A DNA stretch of 64,000 nt from Methylophaga sulfidovorans (GTDB taxonomy: Bacteria; Pseudomonadota; Gammaproteobacteria; Nitrosococcales; Methylophagaceae). Both the position numbers and the translations under genes were made by a program. The stretch is from contig NZ_FOSH01000004.1 of the NCBI RefSeq assembly GCF_900114205.1, forward strand, positions 1 to 64,000, written 5' to 3'. Of the stretch, positions 29,094-40,712 are shown piece after piece. How positions within the stretch are numbered: the stretch's first letter is position 1; each line of letters starts with the position of its first letter. The notes below the pieces were generated by a model. That model was not told the origin of the DNA. It did no database searches and saw only the letters and a program-made list of their open reading frames with translations.

Positions 29094-29450
29094 TCATTCA
29101 GTCAAATAATGAGCATAAGACCGACATACTTTGCCGGACGGGCCAAAATGTAAAACTTCAGCTGAAATACCACTTATGCCGTCATAAATTAGAGTCAATG
29201 ATCCCGCGCCACACAACACATGCTGGAGTTTAAAGTGTAATGAGGGATACTTTTCCAAGCCTTTTGCCCAGTAAGCACCTATCGTCTCTTTACCCCTAAG
29301 CTGGCCAGAAGGCTCTCCCATTAACTTCACTATCAACGGTGATGTCATTTCAAAATCATCGTCGTAGTGTGACAGGATTTGTTCAAGATCGTGATTATTC
29401 CACGCCGCAATCCACTCATTAGCAAATTGTTCCGCAGCATTTTTGTCCAT
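29094..29450 (-). CDS. SnoaL-like / NTF2-fold protein
   Basis: This 118-residue protein has the cone-shaped NTF2/SnoaL fold. The helix AEQFANEWIAAWNNHDLEQILSHYDDDFEM is followed by strands with GKETIGAYWAKGL and a final VLHFGPSGKVCRSYAHY. Members include isomerases, cyclases and ligand binders, and the activity cannot be told. ATG 29450 is chosen because AGGA lies 8 bases before it; the frame extends upstream into the terminator at 29512-29543, which argues against a longer protein. It is the first gene of an operon with the C39-like and dioxygenase-like genes. Confidence 0.78.
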   Translation of the reverse strand: MDKNAAEQFANEWIAAWNNHDLEQILSHYDDDFEMTSPLIVKLMGEPSGQLRGKETIGAYWAKGLEKYPSLHFKLQHVLCGAGSLTLIYDGISGISAEVLHFGPSGKVCRSYAHYLTE

Positions 29451-29511
29451 TCGTGTATTCCTAAAAAATGATGACTCACCGATGAGTGGACTTGGACAAA
29501 AAATAGGGCAG

Positions 29512-29543
29512 AAAAATTGCCCTGTCAGAAAAATACAGGGCAA
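29512..29543 (-). terminator. Rho-independent terminator after the PhnA-family gene
   Basis: TTGCCCTGT at 29517-29525 pairs with ACAGGGCAA at 29535-29543. On the minus strand the stem is followed by five T. It ends the gene at 29556-29894 and separates it from the SnoaL operon. Confidence 0.92.
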
Positions 29544-29555
29544 TAAATGTATGAA

Positions 29556-29894
29556 TTAGGCTTTTTTAACAAATTCAGACTTGAGTTTCATGGCGCCGAT
29601 ACCATCAATTTTGCAATCGATATCGTGATCACCGCCCACCAGACGGATGTTTTTCACTTTAGTACCCACTTTCACTACCGCTGAAGATCCTTTTACTTTC
29701 AGATCTTTAATTACGGTTATGGTATCGCCATCCTGTAATACATTACCGTTTGAGTCACGAATAACATCTTCATCAGCCGCTGCATTAGTTTCACCTTCCT
29801 GCCACTCATGAGCACATTCAGGACAGACAAACATGGCTTGATCCTGGTAGGTATATTCAGAACCACAGGCAGGGCAATTAGGCAGATCACTCAT
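29556..29894 (-). CDS. yjdM: PhnA/YjdM-family zinc-ribbon protein
   Basis: This 112-residue protein has an N-terminal zinc ribbon (CPACG at 7-11 and CPEC at 24-27), an acidic linker, and a C-terminal SH3-like PhnA domain (about 45-112) with [25 protein letters not shown]. The family was once called phosphonoacetate hydrolase-related, but E. coli YjdM is not needed for phosphonate use and its role is unknown. It is monocistronic with a good GGAATTGAT ribosome site and a terminator at 29512. Confidence 0.93.
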   Translation of the reverse strand: MSDLPNCPACGSEYTYQDQAMFVCPECAHEWQEGETNAAADEDVIRDSNGNVLQDGDTITVIKDLKVKGSSAVVKVGTKVKNIRLVGGDHDIDCKIDGIGAMKLKSEFVKKA

Positions 29895-29961
29895 ATCAAT
29901 TCCAGATAAACAAAAGGGTTATTCTAACCGATATAAGACCAAAAACCTGATTTATCTCAAT

Positions 29962-29992
29962 AAAAAAAAGCCCCTTTCGGAGCCTTTTTATT
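29962..29992 (-). terminator. Terminator after TonB receptor gene at 30008
   Basis: On the minus strand AAGGCTCC-GAAA-GGGGCTT forms a GNRA-capped stem with two G-U pairs. It is followed by a run of eight T (the A run at 29962-29970 on plus). Confidence 0.85.
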
Positions 29993-30007
29993 TCTAGGAG
30001 GTGATAT

Positions 30008-32110
30008 TTAGAAGTGATAACGAACGTTTGCAGTCACATTCCTTCTTTCACCGAAACCACAGTCATAGCCATCCGCACGGCACCATGAAACATATTCTTC
30101 ATCAGTCAGATTTTTAGCATCAAGCGAAAAATCCCAATTCATGACGCTATAGCCAAGCATGACATCATACAATGTTTCTGATGGTACCTCTGGCATCCCG
30201 CCTGATCCCACATTTGTCCCAATATAACGGATACCTGCACCTACCCGCCAATTAGTGGCAAAGTAATATTTATTCCACCATGAGGCTACCTTTTCAGCAA
30301 CATAGGCAAGTCGCTCTCCTGTTTCGGCATCATCAGCGTTCATATCAGTATAGGAAAACTGAGTTTCGAACTTCTTCCACCGCTTATTAACTTGTAATTC
30401 CCATCCATCAATCGTTGCTCCAGTTTGAGAAACGCCTCCAGGAGTGCTGCCTTGCTTGATACGCTTATTCTGAGTGATATCAAAATAAGCGGCAGTGATA
30501 GCTAGGGTTTTATCTTCAGATAGATATTTAAAACCATATTCTCTCTGGACACCTGTTGTTGGATCTAAAGTTTTAGCTGATGATGTTCCATCAGTCCCCA
30601 AATTCATAGTGAATGCTTCAGCATAACTGGCATAAGGCGAAAAGCCATTATCGAACCGATACATGATTCCAGCTCTGCCAGTTGTCTCTTTTTCATCACT
30701 TTTTGTATTTGGCCCAGATACTGCCAATAAAGTATTTTTTGCCCAATCACGTCTTAAAGCAGCTGAAAGCACAACTGGACCAATTTCCATGTGATCAGCA
30801 ATATAAAAACCTGTTTGTCTGATCTGATTATCAGGTCTGTCAGATGGATTTGCCAAAGCTGCAGTGTTTAAATTGCCATAGACAGGGTTATATAAATTAA
30901 TAGATGTTCCGCCATTAGAAGCACTTATATAGTTATCCTCTTCCCAAAGAGCATCTTGGTGATCGATACCAATTAATACATTATGCTTTGTGACACCTAT
31001 ATCAAAGAGACCTTCCAGTCGTGTATCAATGTTAAAAATACGAGTCTCTTTATCTGCCATGTAAATACTTCTCGTAATATCCCCCGTTGGACTGACCGTT
31101 GCACCAACTCTGGCCCAATGCTCTCTTGTCGCTGTTTTTGACTCTGTATAACGAGCAACCGACGAGAATTTCCATGCATCGTTCAAATTATGATCCAGCA
31201 TCAATGTAATTTCTGTCTTGTCGCGATCATATCTATCCCAACCAGGTTCACCTACAAAAGTATCTGAAGAAACTCTTCCCAATGCACCGGAATCCAAAGT
31301 GACGGATTGAGGTAAAAACTGTGCAGAAACCTGACCTGAATTTTGTTGACGATTAAATAAAACGGTGAAACTCGTATCATCTGAAGGTTGCCAGGTGAAA
31401 GAGGGCGATATAAAAAAACCATCATCATCGACATGATCGACCTGAGTTTGGCTGTCTCGTTGCAAACCAACTACACGATAAAACAGTTTTCCATCTTCCG
31501 TTGCTGGTCCAGTAACATCAAAAGCTAACTGCTTTCGATTAAAAGAGCCGTATTGCGCCCATATTTCGCCTTGTTGCTCATCTTTAGGTAACTTTGACAC
31601 TGAGTTTACTATCCCACCTAACTCACCCTGTCCATACAAAACAGATGAAGGACCTTTTAAAACTTCTATGCTCTCTAATGCATATGGATTTGTTCTTACA
31701 CTGTTATATGAGCCGTAAAGCTGACGCAATCCATCTAGATAGAGAGATGGAGAAATACCCCTGATATTTGCAGCATCTACTCGAGTATCCAGTCCATATG
31801 CTCCAGAATATACTCCTGAGGTATAAAGCAACGCATCTTGTATTGTTTTAGCGCCCGTATCTTGTATAAACCCCTGATCGATAACAGCTATTGAATATGG
31901 ACTATCTTCAATAGGTACACTCATTTTCCCTACCTTGGGCTCTTTTTCCAGTGGAATATAGCTATTTTCTACTATACCACCAGACGTTACTTGTACCCGC
32001 GGAAGATCCACGATGTCTTCTGCATAAACAGGCAAACTCGCTAGAATTAAACTACTTAACAATAAAAGTGATGAGCCAGGCCGAAGAGTCGGGCTATTGA
32101 CTTGTTTCAT
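30008..32110 (-). CDS. TonB-dependent siderophore receptor
   Basis: This 700-residue outer-membrane receptor has a signal peptide (cleavage after LPVYA near residue 30) and a short N-terminal extension with no STN domain. The plug (about 60-185) has the SIEVLKGPSSVLYGQGELGG signature, and the FhuA/FpvA-type barrel ends in VTANVRYHF. Two Cys pairs near the C-terminus (SWCRADGYDCGFGE) match a conserved extracellular loop of ferric-hydroxamate receptors. A perfect palindromic Fur-like site lies 19 bases upstream, so iron repression is likely. No sigma or FecR gene is adjacent. Confidence 0.92.
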   Translation of the reverse strand: MKQVNSPTLRPGSSLLLLSSLILASLPVYAEDIVDLPRVQVTSGGIVENSYIPLEKEPKVGKMSVPIEDSPYSIAVIDQGFIQDTGAKTIQDALLYTSGVYSGAYGLDTRVDAANIRGISPSLYLDGLRQLYGSYNSVRTNPYALESIEVLKGPSSVLYGQGELGGIVNSVSKLPKDEQQGEIWAQYGSFNRKQLAFDVTGPATEDGKLFYRVVGLQRDSQTQVDHVDDDGFFISPSFTWQPSDDTSFTVLFNRQQNSGQVSAQFLPQSVTLDSGALGRVSSDTFVGEPGWDRYDRDKTEITLMLDHNLNDAWKFSSVARYTESKTATREHWARVGATVSPTGDITRSIYMADKETRIFNIDTRLEGLFDIGVTKHNVLIGIDHQDALWEEDNYISASNGGTSINLYNPVYGNLNTAALANPSDRPDNQIRQTGFYIADHMEIGPVVLSAALRRDWAKNTLLAVSGPNTKSDEKETTGRAGIMYRFDNGFSPYASYAEAFTMNLGTDGTSSAKTLDPTTGVQREYGFKYLSEDKTLAITAAYFDITQNKRIKQGSTPGGVSQTGATIDGWELQVNKRWKKFETQFSYTDMNADDAETGERLAYVAEKVASWWNKYYFATNWRVGAGIRYIGTNVGSGGMPEVPSETLYDVMLGYSVMNWDFSLDAKNLTDEEYVSWCRADGYDCGFGERRNVTANVRYHF

Positions 32111-32129
32111 ATTAAATTTCCGTAAACTA

Positions 32130-32148
32130 AATAATAATGATTATTATT
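32130..32148. promoter_or_regulatory. Palindromic Fur-box-like operator
   Basis: AATAATAATGATTATTATT is a perfect 9-1-9 palindrome built of NAT-type Fur triplets. It is centred 29 bases upstream of the TonB receptor start at 32110. It differs in sequence from the two sites at 8551 and 12676. Confidence 0.7.
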
Positions 32149-32256
32149 TATAATAATTTACGTAATTTAACGTTTTCTGTCAAAATGGAATTAAAGCCTG
32201 ACAGATACTAAACAGACTTCCTAATGATTATTAACTCACTCTCTGTTTGTTCTTTT

Positions 32257-32901
32257 TTAATCCATTGCTGTAGTTAACTTATTATAAAAACTCATATTTT
32301 TTTGATACTGCTCAAATGACATCATATTGTGATTATATTGGTATTCCACGCTATCCATAATCTCTGAGACAGCATTGCCATAATCATAGTCTGGGCTGGC
32401 ATAAGGGTTAACCCAGTTAGGATCACCAGGTTCGCGGCCAATATTGGCTAAACCTACCGCAAAAATCATATGTGTCGGAATATCCATTATCGAGAGTCCA
32501 TCGGAGGCTTCTTCCCAAGCTGCTTTAAATGAAGCAGGCGCATTCTCAGGAGGGAAGGTAAACATATTACCCTCACCAATTGTGGTCAGACCGTCATTAT
32601 TTAAATCGTGGGTATAACCGGGCGCATTCAATAGATTAGCCGCACCTTCATCAGATAACACCGAAATTTTAATGGGCTCAGCAAGTCCATGAGCTTGCCT
32701 GACTACATCAAGCTCATCAGCAGATAAGCTCCTCAACGCAGCCTTCGGATCATGAGTTTGTTGTACTTTTTGCAGAATATTCTGAAAGGTTTCCACGTCA
32801 TCATCAGACATTTTTCGCTGGTGCATCAAAGCAACAGATTTGTCTGATAAGGCGGCAACATTTGCCGTTAGATCTCGTGATAATTGGCTTGAAGTTGTCA
32901 T
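32257..32901 (-). CDS. Hypothetical protein, 214 aa, with an EF-hand-like loop
   Basis: This soluble protein has no signal peptide and was not recognised. The first 75 residues are helical. A DLNNDGLTTIGE stretch near residues 99-110 resembles an EF-hand calcium loop (Asp, Asn, Asp-Gly, Glu at the 12th position). The remainder is aromatic- and acid-rich, with PYASPDYDYGNAV. GAGGACATAAA precedes ATG 32901, which supports translation. It lies between a glutaredoxin-like gene and a TonB receptor on the same strand but is separated by 146 bases and a Fur-like site from the latter. Confidence 0.62.
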   Translation of the reverse strand: MTTSSQLSRDLTANVAALSDKSVALMHQRKMSDDDVETFQNILQKVQQTHDPKAALRSLSADELDVVRQAHGLAEPIKISVLSDEGAANLLNAPGYTHDLNNDGLTTIGEGNMFTFPPENAPASFKAAWEEASDGLSIMDIPTHMIFAVGLANIGREPGDPNWVNPYASPDYDYGNAVSEIMDSVEYQYNHNMMSFEQYQKNMSFYNKLTTAMD

Positions 32902-32958
32902 TTTATGTCCTCGTCCCGGAGTTCAATGACGAATCTGCAATCTCGGTGCCAAGCAGCT

Positions 32959-33318
32959 TTAGTTTGTCTTCACTGACTCGGTTGGAATAGCATCTAAAAA
33001 ATCTAAGACACGATCTGGACTATAACCACGAACCACCTGTTTATTAACCACTAACAGAGGCACGCCTTTACCACCTAGCGCCTCAAAGTTGCGTTTTGCC
33101 TGTGCTGACTTTTCAATATCCAGATCATCGTAAGCAATATTTCTACGTTCCATAAAGGCACGCATTTTTGCACAGTAACCACACCATTCTGTGGAATACA
33201 TCGTCACATAGGTCGCGGGTAAATAAGAATAATCTTTAGGCGGGATAAAAAAGTCTCTCACCGTATGCCACTGCTGAAACAGCACAAATACAGCAACAAA
33301 TAAGACAAACTTTTTCAT
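32959..33318 (-). CDS. Membrane-anchored glutaredoxin-like protein
   Basis: This 119-residue protein has an N-terminal hydrophobic anchor (about 2-14) followed by a glutaredoxin/thioredoxin fold. The active-site motif is WCGYC at about 45-49, and the cis-proline region is KGVPLLVVN near 86-94. A di-Cys centre outside the membrane suggests disulphide or metal-related redox work on envelope proteins, but the orientation is not certain. It begins 16 bases after the stop of the upstream membrane-protein gene at 33335, so the pair is probably one operon. Confidence 0.82.
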   Translation of the reverse strand: MKKFVLFVAVFVLFQQWHTVRDFFIPPKDYSYLPATYVTMYSTEWCGYCAKMRAFMERRNIAYDDLDIEKSAQAKRNFEALGGKGVPLLVVNKQVVRGYSPDRVLDFLDAIPTESVKTN

Positions 33319-33334
33319 CGTTGAGCCGTTGTAT

Positions 33335-34330
33335 TCATTGAATTACTGGCACTTTCGTCTGCCAGCTAGCAGGTAAACGCATGACTAACTGATAGCGTAC
33401 TTTATGCCAGAAACCGGATAGAAGCAGCAGCGAGAAACCAATGAAAACACCAACGTAGGCAAAACTGTCACCCGCTAAACCATAGGTTTTCAGCAGTTCC
33501 GTCAAAGCCACCAGCACATAAATCAACGCCGATACCATAAAGGCACGACGGTCGATTACCAATGACACAAAGGTCAGCAGAATATACAAACCCATGATCA
33601 AAGCCAGAGTAGAGTTACTTTGCTGCCCATCAAAAATACCTAAGGTAGAGAATATTGGATGCACAATAAGTGGTGCCGCTGTCAGATGTAACCAAAAAGC
33701 CACATCAGATTTACCGGTGACACGTTTCAAGTCTGCTGAATCCCATTTCATAGCGACAATAAAGACGATCAGACCGCCGCAAAACATTAACCAACTTAAA
33801 TAATTTTTTAGTATTGGGAAAAGAGAAATTAACAAGGAGACGATAAACACAACGGCAGAGGCTGTACCTGCAGCAACCGTAATCGGCACCTTAAAACGTT
33901 TCCAGTGACACCAAGCCGCAACGGCGGCAACCGACCCCGCCAGCATAAAGCCATTTTCTGAAGGTAAACCCAGTGCTAAAACAACGGCAGCAAAGATACC
34001 GCCGACAAAACTTACCAATAAAAAGATACCTGGCAGTGCCATTTTTCGTTTTAACACAAAAAACTCTGCCAAGCCCCATGAGATGATAGCAACTACAGCA
34101 GCAGCCAATGGCGCGCTGGTAGCTTGTAACACCCATCCTGTGGATAACAACAATAAAGCGCAAGCCATCAACACAAAAATGTCGTTAAAACTCGATACCA
34201 GTTTGAAGTCTTCTTCATCGGCAAAGTGTGTATTACGCCTTTGCAGTGCATCATGGCGAAACTGCTCCACAGACGAGGCTGTAAAGATTCCTTTATCTAC
34301 GGCCTGTTGCAGGTCATCATCGGTATACAT
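33335..34330 (-). CDS. Multi-pass inner-membrane protein (DUF2157/DUF4401-like)
   Basis: This 331-residue protein has a short acidic cytoplasmic N-terminus (MYTDDDLQQAVDKGIFTASSVEQFRHDAL) followed by about nine membrane spans between residues 50 and 320. The N-terminus resembles DUF2157/DUF4401-type proteins with an SHOCT-like helix, but I cannot fix the family. The function is unknown. GAGAGAGAT precedes the ATG. It is divergent from oxyR and upstream of the glutaredoxin-like gene. Confidence 0.72.
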   Translation of the reverse strand: MYTDDDLQQAVDKGIFTASSVEQFRHDALQRRNTHFADEEDFKLVSSFNDIFVLMACALLLLSTGWVLQATSAPLAAAVVAIISWGLAEFFVLKRKMALPGIFLLVSFVGGIFAAVVLALGLPSENGFMLAGSVAAVAAWCHWKRFKVPITVAAGTASAVVFIVSLLISLFPILKNYLSWLMFCGGLIVFIVAMKWDSADLKRVTGKSDVAFWLHLTAAPLIVHPIFSTLGIFDGQQSNSTLALIMGLYILLTFVSLVIDRRAFMVSALIYVLVALTELLKTYGLAGDSFAYVGVFIGFSLLLLSGFWHKVRYQLVMRLPASWQTKVPVIQ

Positions 34331-34364
34331 ATCTCTCTCAAAATTGCTTATTGTGTATTAGAGT

Positions 34365-34391
34365 CTAACAATTAAGCGCTGCGCTTGTTAG
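34365..34391. promoter_or_regulatory. Inverted repeat in the oxyR divergent promoter region
   Basis: CTAACAA at 34365-34371 and TTGTTAG at 34385-34391 are complementary across 13 bases containing AGCGCT. The position between two divergent genes suits an operator, but the sequence is not a known OxyR site. Confidence 0.35.
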
Positions 34392-34443
34392 CTAAAAATC
34401 GCTATGCTATTGCTTAGCTTCAACCCTTACTGAGTATCAATAC

Positions 34444-35349
34444 ATGATTTCGCTAAAACAATTGCGCTATGCCTTGATGGTAGAAGAAACCTTACATTTC
34501 AAAAAAGCAGCAGAGCAGTGCAATATCAGTCCATCTGCATTAAGCACATCTTTGAATGAGCTGGAGCAACGGCTTGGACTACAAATTTTTGAACGTGACA
34601 ACAAAAAAGTATTAGTCACACCTATTGGCAAACGTGTATTACTCCAAGCTCGCTCGATCATGTTGCAGGCAGAAGATTTACAGAACTTTGCCGAAACACA
34701 AAAAAGCCCATTTAGCTATCCACTCAGTATTGGAATGATTCCCACCATCGCCCCCTATCTGCTTCCCAAATTATTACCGGCTCTTAAGCAGAACTATCCA
34801 CTGGCGCAAATTAATATCTTTGAGAATCAGTCTCATATTCTGGTAGATAAGGTAAAGCGAGGTGAGCTGGACACTGCAATACTTGCTTTACCGTTTCCAT
34901 GTGAGGGCTTATTAGAAATGCCTTTCTGGGATGAAGATTTTTACTTGATTACCCGCAAAAACGAATCCACTTCTTACGGCAGCGAAATCACCAGTGACAA
35001 GCTTAATCTTAGTCACCTTTTACTGCTGGAAGAAGGACATTGTCTGAAGGATCACATTATTGATGCCTGCCATATGTCAGTAAACACGATTAATCAGAGC
35101 TTTCGTGCTACCAGCCTAAATACACTGATACAAATGGTCATCAATAATCTGGGCAGTACTTTGATTCCAGAAATGGCCATTGAACAACTCAAATCACACT
35201 ATCCGGATCTTGCTGTCATCCATTTGAATGAGCCCGGCCCTCATCGACAATTAGCCTTCATTATGCGGCCCAACTTTACCCGACTGAACAGTATTGAAAA
35301 ATTAATGGAAATGGCAAAAACAGTACTTGATAAACAATGTTCAAAATAA
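34444..35349 (+). CDS. oxyR: OxyR, LysR-type hydrogen-peroxide sensor
   Basis: This 301-residue LysR protein has the winged helix at 1-60 and the OxyR-specific redox pair: Cys200 in LLEEGHCLKDH and Cys209, nine residues apart as in E. coli Cys199 and Cys208. Oxidation to a disulphide by H2O2 would switch on target promoters. The catalase-peroxidase gene lies 93 bases downstream on the same strand, an expected target. No ATAG-N7-CTAT array was recognisable before katG. It is divergent from the membrane-protein operon at 33335-34330. Confidence 0.93.
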   Translation: MISLKQLRYALMVEETLHFKKAAEQCNISPSALSTSLNELEQRLGLQIFERDNKKVLVTPIGKRVLLQARSIMLQAEDLQNFAETQKSPFSYPLSIGMIPTIAPYLLPKLLPALKQNYPLAQINIFENQSHILVDKVKRGELDTAILALPFPCEGLLEMPFWDEDFYLITRKNESTSYGSEITSDKLNLSHLLLLEEGHCLKDHIIDACHMSVNTINQSFRATSLNTLIQMVINNLGSTLIPEMAIEQLKSHYPDLAVIHLNEPGPHRQLAFIMRPNFTRLNSIEKLMEMAKTVLDKQCSK

Positions 35350-35367
35350 CTGCACATTATCATTTAA

Positions 35368-37659
<2,292 letters not shown>

Positions 37660-37673
37660 TTATTACTGCACTT

Positions 37674-37709
37674 GGCCTGACAGATAATATTATCTGTCAG
37701 GCCTTTTTT
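37674..37709 (+). terminator. Strong rho-independent terminator of katG
   Basis: GGCCTGACAGATAAT and ATTATCTGTCAGGCC form a continuous 15-bp perfect palindrome, followed by six T. It lies 15 bases after the katG stop. Confidence 0.95.
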
Positions 37710-37754
37710 ATTAAAAAACGGTTAGGCTGGTAAGAATATAAAACGGCGATAAAG

Positions 37755-38117
37755 CTAGTCAGAAACCTGCTTATCATAGGCTTGTTGAGCCTCAATCACC
37801 TGCTCAATATTATTTTCAGACCAACTCTTTATGCCTTCGAGCAGCTCAACCAGTGTCCGTCCAAACGAGGTTAAAGAATATTCAACTTTCGGTGGCACCG
37901 TCGGATAAACCTGACGATGAACCAGACCATCTCGCTCTAAACCACGTAATGTTTGTGTCAGCATTTTTTGAGAAATACCATCGAGCTCGCGTTGTAACTG
38001 ACTGAAACGCTTTGTTTCTTTTACGAGAGCGCCTACCGTAAGAACTGTCCATTTATCAGCGATGCGATCCAGCACTAAACGTGTCGGACAGTTTTTATTG
38101 TAGACATCCCATCTCAT
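37755..38117 (-). CDS. HxlR-family transcriptional regulator
   Basis: This 120-residue winged-helix protein has NKNCPTRLVLDRIADKWTVLTVGALV at the N-terminus, with the conserved Cys near residue 10, and a helix-turn-helix RFSQLQRELDGISQKMLTQTLRGLERDGLV followed by the wing. HxlR proteins respond to aldehydes, quinones or oxidants, often through that Cys. ATG 38117 follows another ATG at 38120; either may be used. It lies 59 bases after corA on the same strand. Its target is unknown, and no divergent partner is present. Confidence 0.9.
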   Translation of the reverse strand: MRWDVYNKNCPTRLVLDRIADKWTVLTVGALVKETKRFSQLQRELDGISQKMLTQTLRGLERDGLVHRQVYPTVPPKVEYSLTSFGRTLVELLEGIKSWSENNIEQVIEAQQAYDKQVSD

Positions 38118-38179
38118 CATTCATGCTCGCTTATTGATCTAGTCATCAGCGCTTACCGTCCGAAAAAAACAAGTCTTAG

Positions 38180-39133
38180 CTACAACCAGCCTTTACGTTT
38201 GAAATACAGATAGGGTGCCATGCCAGCGGCAACCATCAAACCAATTGCCATAGGATAACCATATTCCCAGTCTAACTCGGGCATCACATGGAAGTTCATA
38301 CCATAAATGCTCGCCACCAATGTGGGTGGTAAAAATACTACAGCTGCAATCGAGAAGGTTTTAATAATCTGGGCTTGTTGTATATTGATAAAGCCCTGGG
38401 TCGAGTCCATCAGGAAGTTGATTTTGTCGAACAGAAACGTGGTATGAGACATCAAGGTCTCTAAATCTCGCAAAATTTCATACAAGGTTTCGCGTGATTC
38501 TGTAGCTTCACGCAAATTTCTGAGTAAGAAAGAAATATCCCGCTGGGTATCCATCAGGCATAAACGAATTTTTCCGTTACTGTCTTCCAACCTCGCTAGC
38601 TGACTGATGCAGTCTTCCAAGTCTGCGGCTTCATCTTCCAATACTAAATGGCTGACGCGTTCCAGTTCACGATGTATATCTTCCAGATTATCCGCATGGT
38701 TTTCGACTTTTTGCTCCATCAAGGTGATGAGTAACTCACGTGGCGTTTTGCAGCTGATTTGCCCACGTCGCGCACGCATGCGTAGTAAACGGAAGTCACT
38801 CAACTCACCATCACGAATCGCTACCAGTCGATCTTCCTGCAAGATGAAGGCGACAGAGACCGTATGATGCCGTCCTTCTGAATAGCCAAGAAATAAAGAA
38901 TGCACATGCAAACCATCCTGATCAGTAAAACACCGAGCTGACGCTTCGATTTCTTCAACATCATCCACATCAGGCACTTCATCACTGAATAATGTGCCGA
39001 GCAATGCCCGCTCATCGTCATCCGGTTCCAATGCATCAATCCAATCAGCTTCTCGTAACTGCGCAGAAGAAATCTCTCCTTCGATAGGAATTTCTTTGAT
39101 CAAACCTTGTGCAATTTTGTACAGACGAAGCAT
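38180..39133 (-). CDS. corA: CorA magnesium/cobalt transporter
   Basis: This 317-residue protein has the usual CorA length. A large cytoplasmic funnel (about 1-250) is followed by two C-terminal membrane helices (about 258-277 and 292-310). The selectivity motif YGMNF is at 277-281. The family forms a homopentamer for Mg2+ uptake, also passing Co2+ and Ni2+. The basic tail FKRKGWL matches the family. It is followed by the HxlR gene and preceded by the ferric-reductase-like gene, but spacing of 80 bases gives no firm operon. Confidence 0.95.
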   Translation of the reverse strand: MLRLYKIAQGLIKEIPIEGEISSAQLREADWIDALEPDDDERALLGTLFSDEVPDVDDVEEIEASARCFTDQDGLHVHSLFLGYSEGRHHTVSVAFILQEDRLVAIRDGELSDFRLLRMRARRGQISCKTPRELLITLMEQKVENHADNLEDIHRELERVSHLVLEDEAADLEDCISQLARLEDSNGKIRLCLMDTQRDISFLLRNLREATESRETLYEILRDLETLMSHTTFLFDKINFLMDSTQGFINIQQAQIIKTFSIAAVVFLPPTLVASIYGMNFHVMPELDWEYGYPMAIGLMVAAGMAPYLYFKRKGWL

Positions 39134-39213
39134 GCGAGTTCCTCATTGCTTGTATTACGGCAGATGTGAGGCATTGTAACGTAATGCATGCTTAATGCCG
39201 ATGAATTACCGAC

Positions 39214-40551
39214 CTATCGCAGCTTAAATAACTCCTGATGAAACTGGCCGGGGTGTAAGCCGTGTTGAATGAAATCCTGACGCAAGGCTTCGCCAAACGC
39301 TGGAGGCCCACAAAACCAGATACTCGCTTCTTGCCAATCAGGTACAGCTGCTCGGATTTGTTCTGCATCAAGGTGACCATCTTCATCATCCACCATTAAG
39401 TGCAATGTGACTTTTGAAGCTTTCACATCCGCAGATAACTTCTCTCTGACAACATCGTTGATCTGTGCCGTAGGATGGAAAAAATCAATGGTTTTGCCGT
39501 CCGGCTCGTCAGCCAGACGTTTCATACGAGCGATAAATGGCGTGATGCCAATTCCCGCACCAATCCATATTTGTCGAGGTTTATCATCCGTAAAGTTAAA
39601 TTCACCGTAAGGCCCTTCCATCGTAATCGGCATACCCACTGACAGTCGTTGCTTCAAACGCGCGGTGTGATCACCTAACTCTTTAATCACAAAACGAATC
39701 AGGCGAGTCTCCGGATTCCAGGCTGAAGCGATAGTGTAAGGGTGTGCGCCTTCTTTTTTATCTGACATCGCAAAAGCAAACTGCCCAGCATTGTGCCCAG
39801 GCCAGCCTTCATCCATTTTTACCGTGACTTCCATCACCCTCATATCCGAATGATATTCCAACTCTGTGATGTGTCCGTTGACTTGACGTTTAGCCCCCAC
39901 TCGCCCCATCAGCACCAAGATCGCAGCAATGCTGCCGCCAAGTAAAAGTGCCGCCATCAACCAACCGATAGGCTGAGCCCAGTACTCAAATTTCAGTAAT
40001 ATCACCGCATGGAATACAAACAACAGATAAGAGACGGCTAATAAGGTATGCGTCTTGGCAAACCAACGATAAGGAAAACGTTTGATCAGGGCCAACACAA
40101 TTAACAAAGCAGCTGCATAAAAAGCCCACTCACCTATGCTTTCCGCTAAGCCTCGCTGCGAACGAAATAAGCCTTCCCAAAAACCTAACTCTGGCTGTGC
40201 TCCTCTGGGCCCACGCTCAGGCTTAATCAGCCAGCCCCAGCCCACCATCCATTTCGTGCCTTTTGCAAACCACCAATGTGATACCGCAAACACCAGAGCA
40301 CTGATACCCAGCCACTTGTGCAAACGGTACATCTTATCCAGACCATTGAAATAGGGCTCAACCCATTTCGGTCTAAGGGCAAGCAGCATAGCCACGCTCA
40401 TAACCGTAATAGCAATGACTCCACTGTACTGAACAAACACAGCCCTAAAAGAAAAGTAAGTAAACGGATCAGGCCATAAACTATCTGCCATTAACCAAAA
40501 TACTGTGGGCAAAAACAGCACCATCAGCAAAGCATATTTAATTTTTTTCAT
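39214..40551 (-). CDS. Ferric-reductase-like transmembrane flavo-oxidoreductase
   Basis: This 445-residue protein has an N-terminal membrane part of about six helices (1-215) with histidines in the ferric-reductase domain positions (YRLHKWLG, AVSHWW, AKTHTLL, VFHAVIL) for haem. A cytoplasmic ferredoxin-reductase-type module follows, with the FAD motif HPYTIAS at about 277-283 and the NAD(P)H motif GAGIGITPF at about 338-346. It would pass electrons from NAD(P)H across the membrane, perhaps to ferric iron. It is divergent from the ferritin gene with 161 bases between starts, which suits iron handling. The acceptor is not proven. Confidence 0.87.
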   Translation of the reverse strand: MKKIKYALLMVLFLPTVFWLMADSLWPDPFTYFSFRAVFVQYSGVIAITVMSVAMLLALRPKWVEPYFNGLDKMYRLHKWLGISALVFAVSHWWFAKGTKWMVGWGWLIKPERGPRGAQPELGFWEGLFRSQRGLAESIGEWAFYAAALLIVLALIKRFPYRWFAKTHTLLAVSYLLFVFHAVILLKFEYWAQPIGWLMAALLLGGSIAAILVLMGRVGAKRQVNGHITELEYHSDMRVMEVTVKMDEGWPGHNAGQFAFAMSDKKEGAHPYTIASAWNPETRLIRFVIKELGDHTARLKQRLSVGMPITMEGPYGEFNFTDDKPRQIWIGAGIGITPFIARMKRLADEPDGKTIDFFHPTAQINDVVREKLSADVKASKVTLHLMVDDEDGHLDAEQIRAAVPDWQEASIWFCGPPAFGEALRQDFIQHGLHPGQFHQELFKLR

Positions 40552-40712
40552 ACATCTCTAACACAGTAATGGAATCAGTATGTCTAATTTAACTCAGCAA
40601 AAGTTAAGGCAACGTTAACGCTCTGCATGGGCAGCTAAGTTTGATTACAATGTCAACAAACACACATAAAACAACCACGTATATTTATCACACTCAAAAA
40701 TAGGATCAGCAT

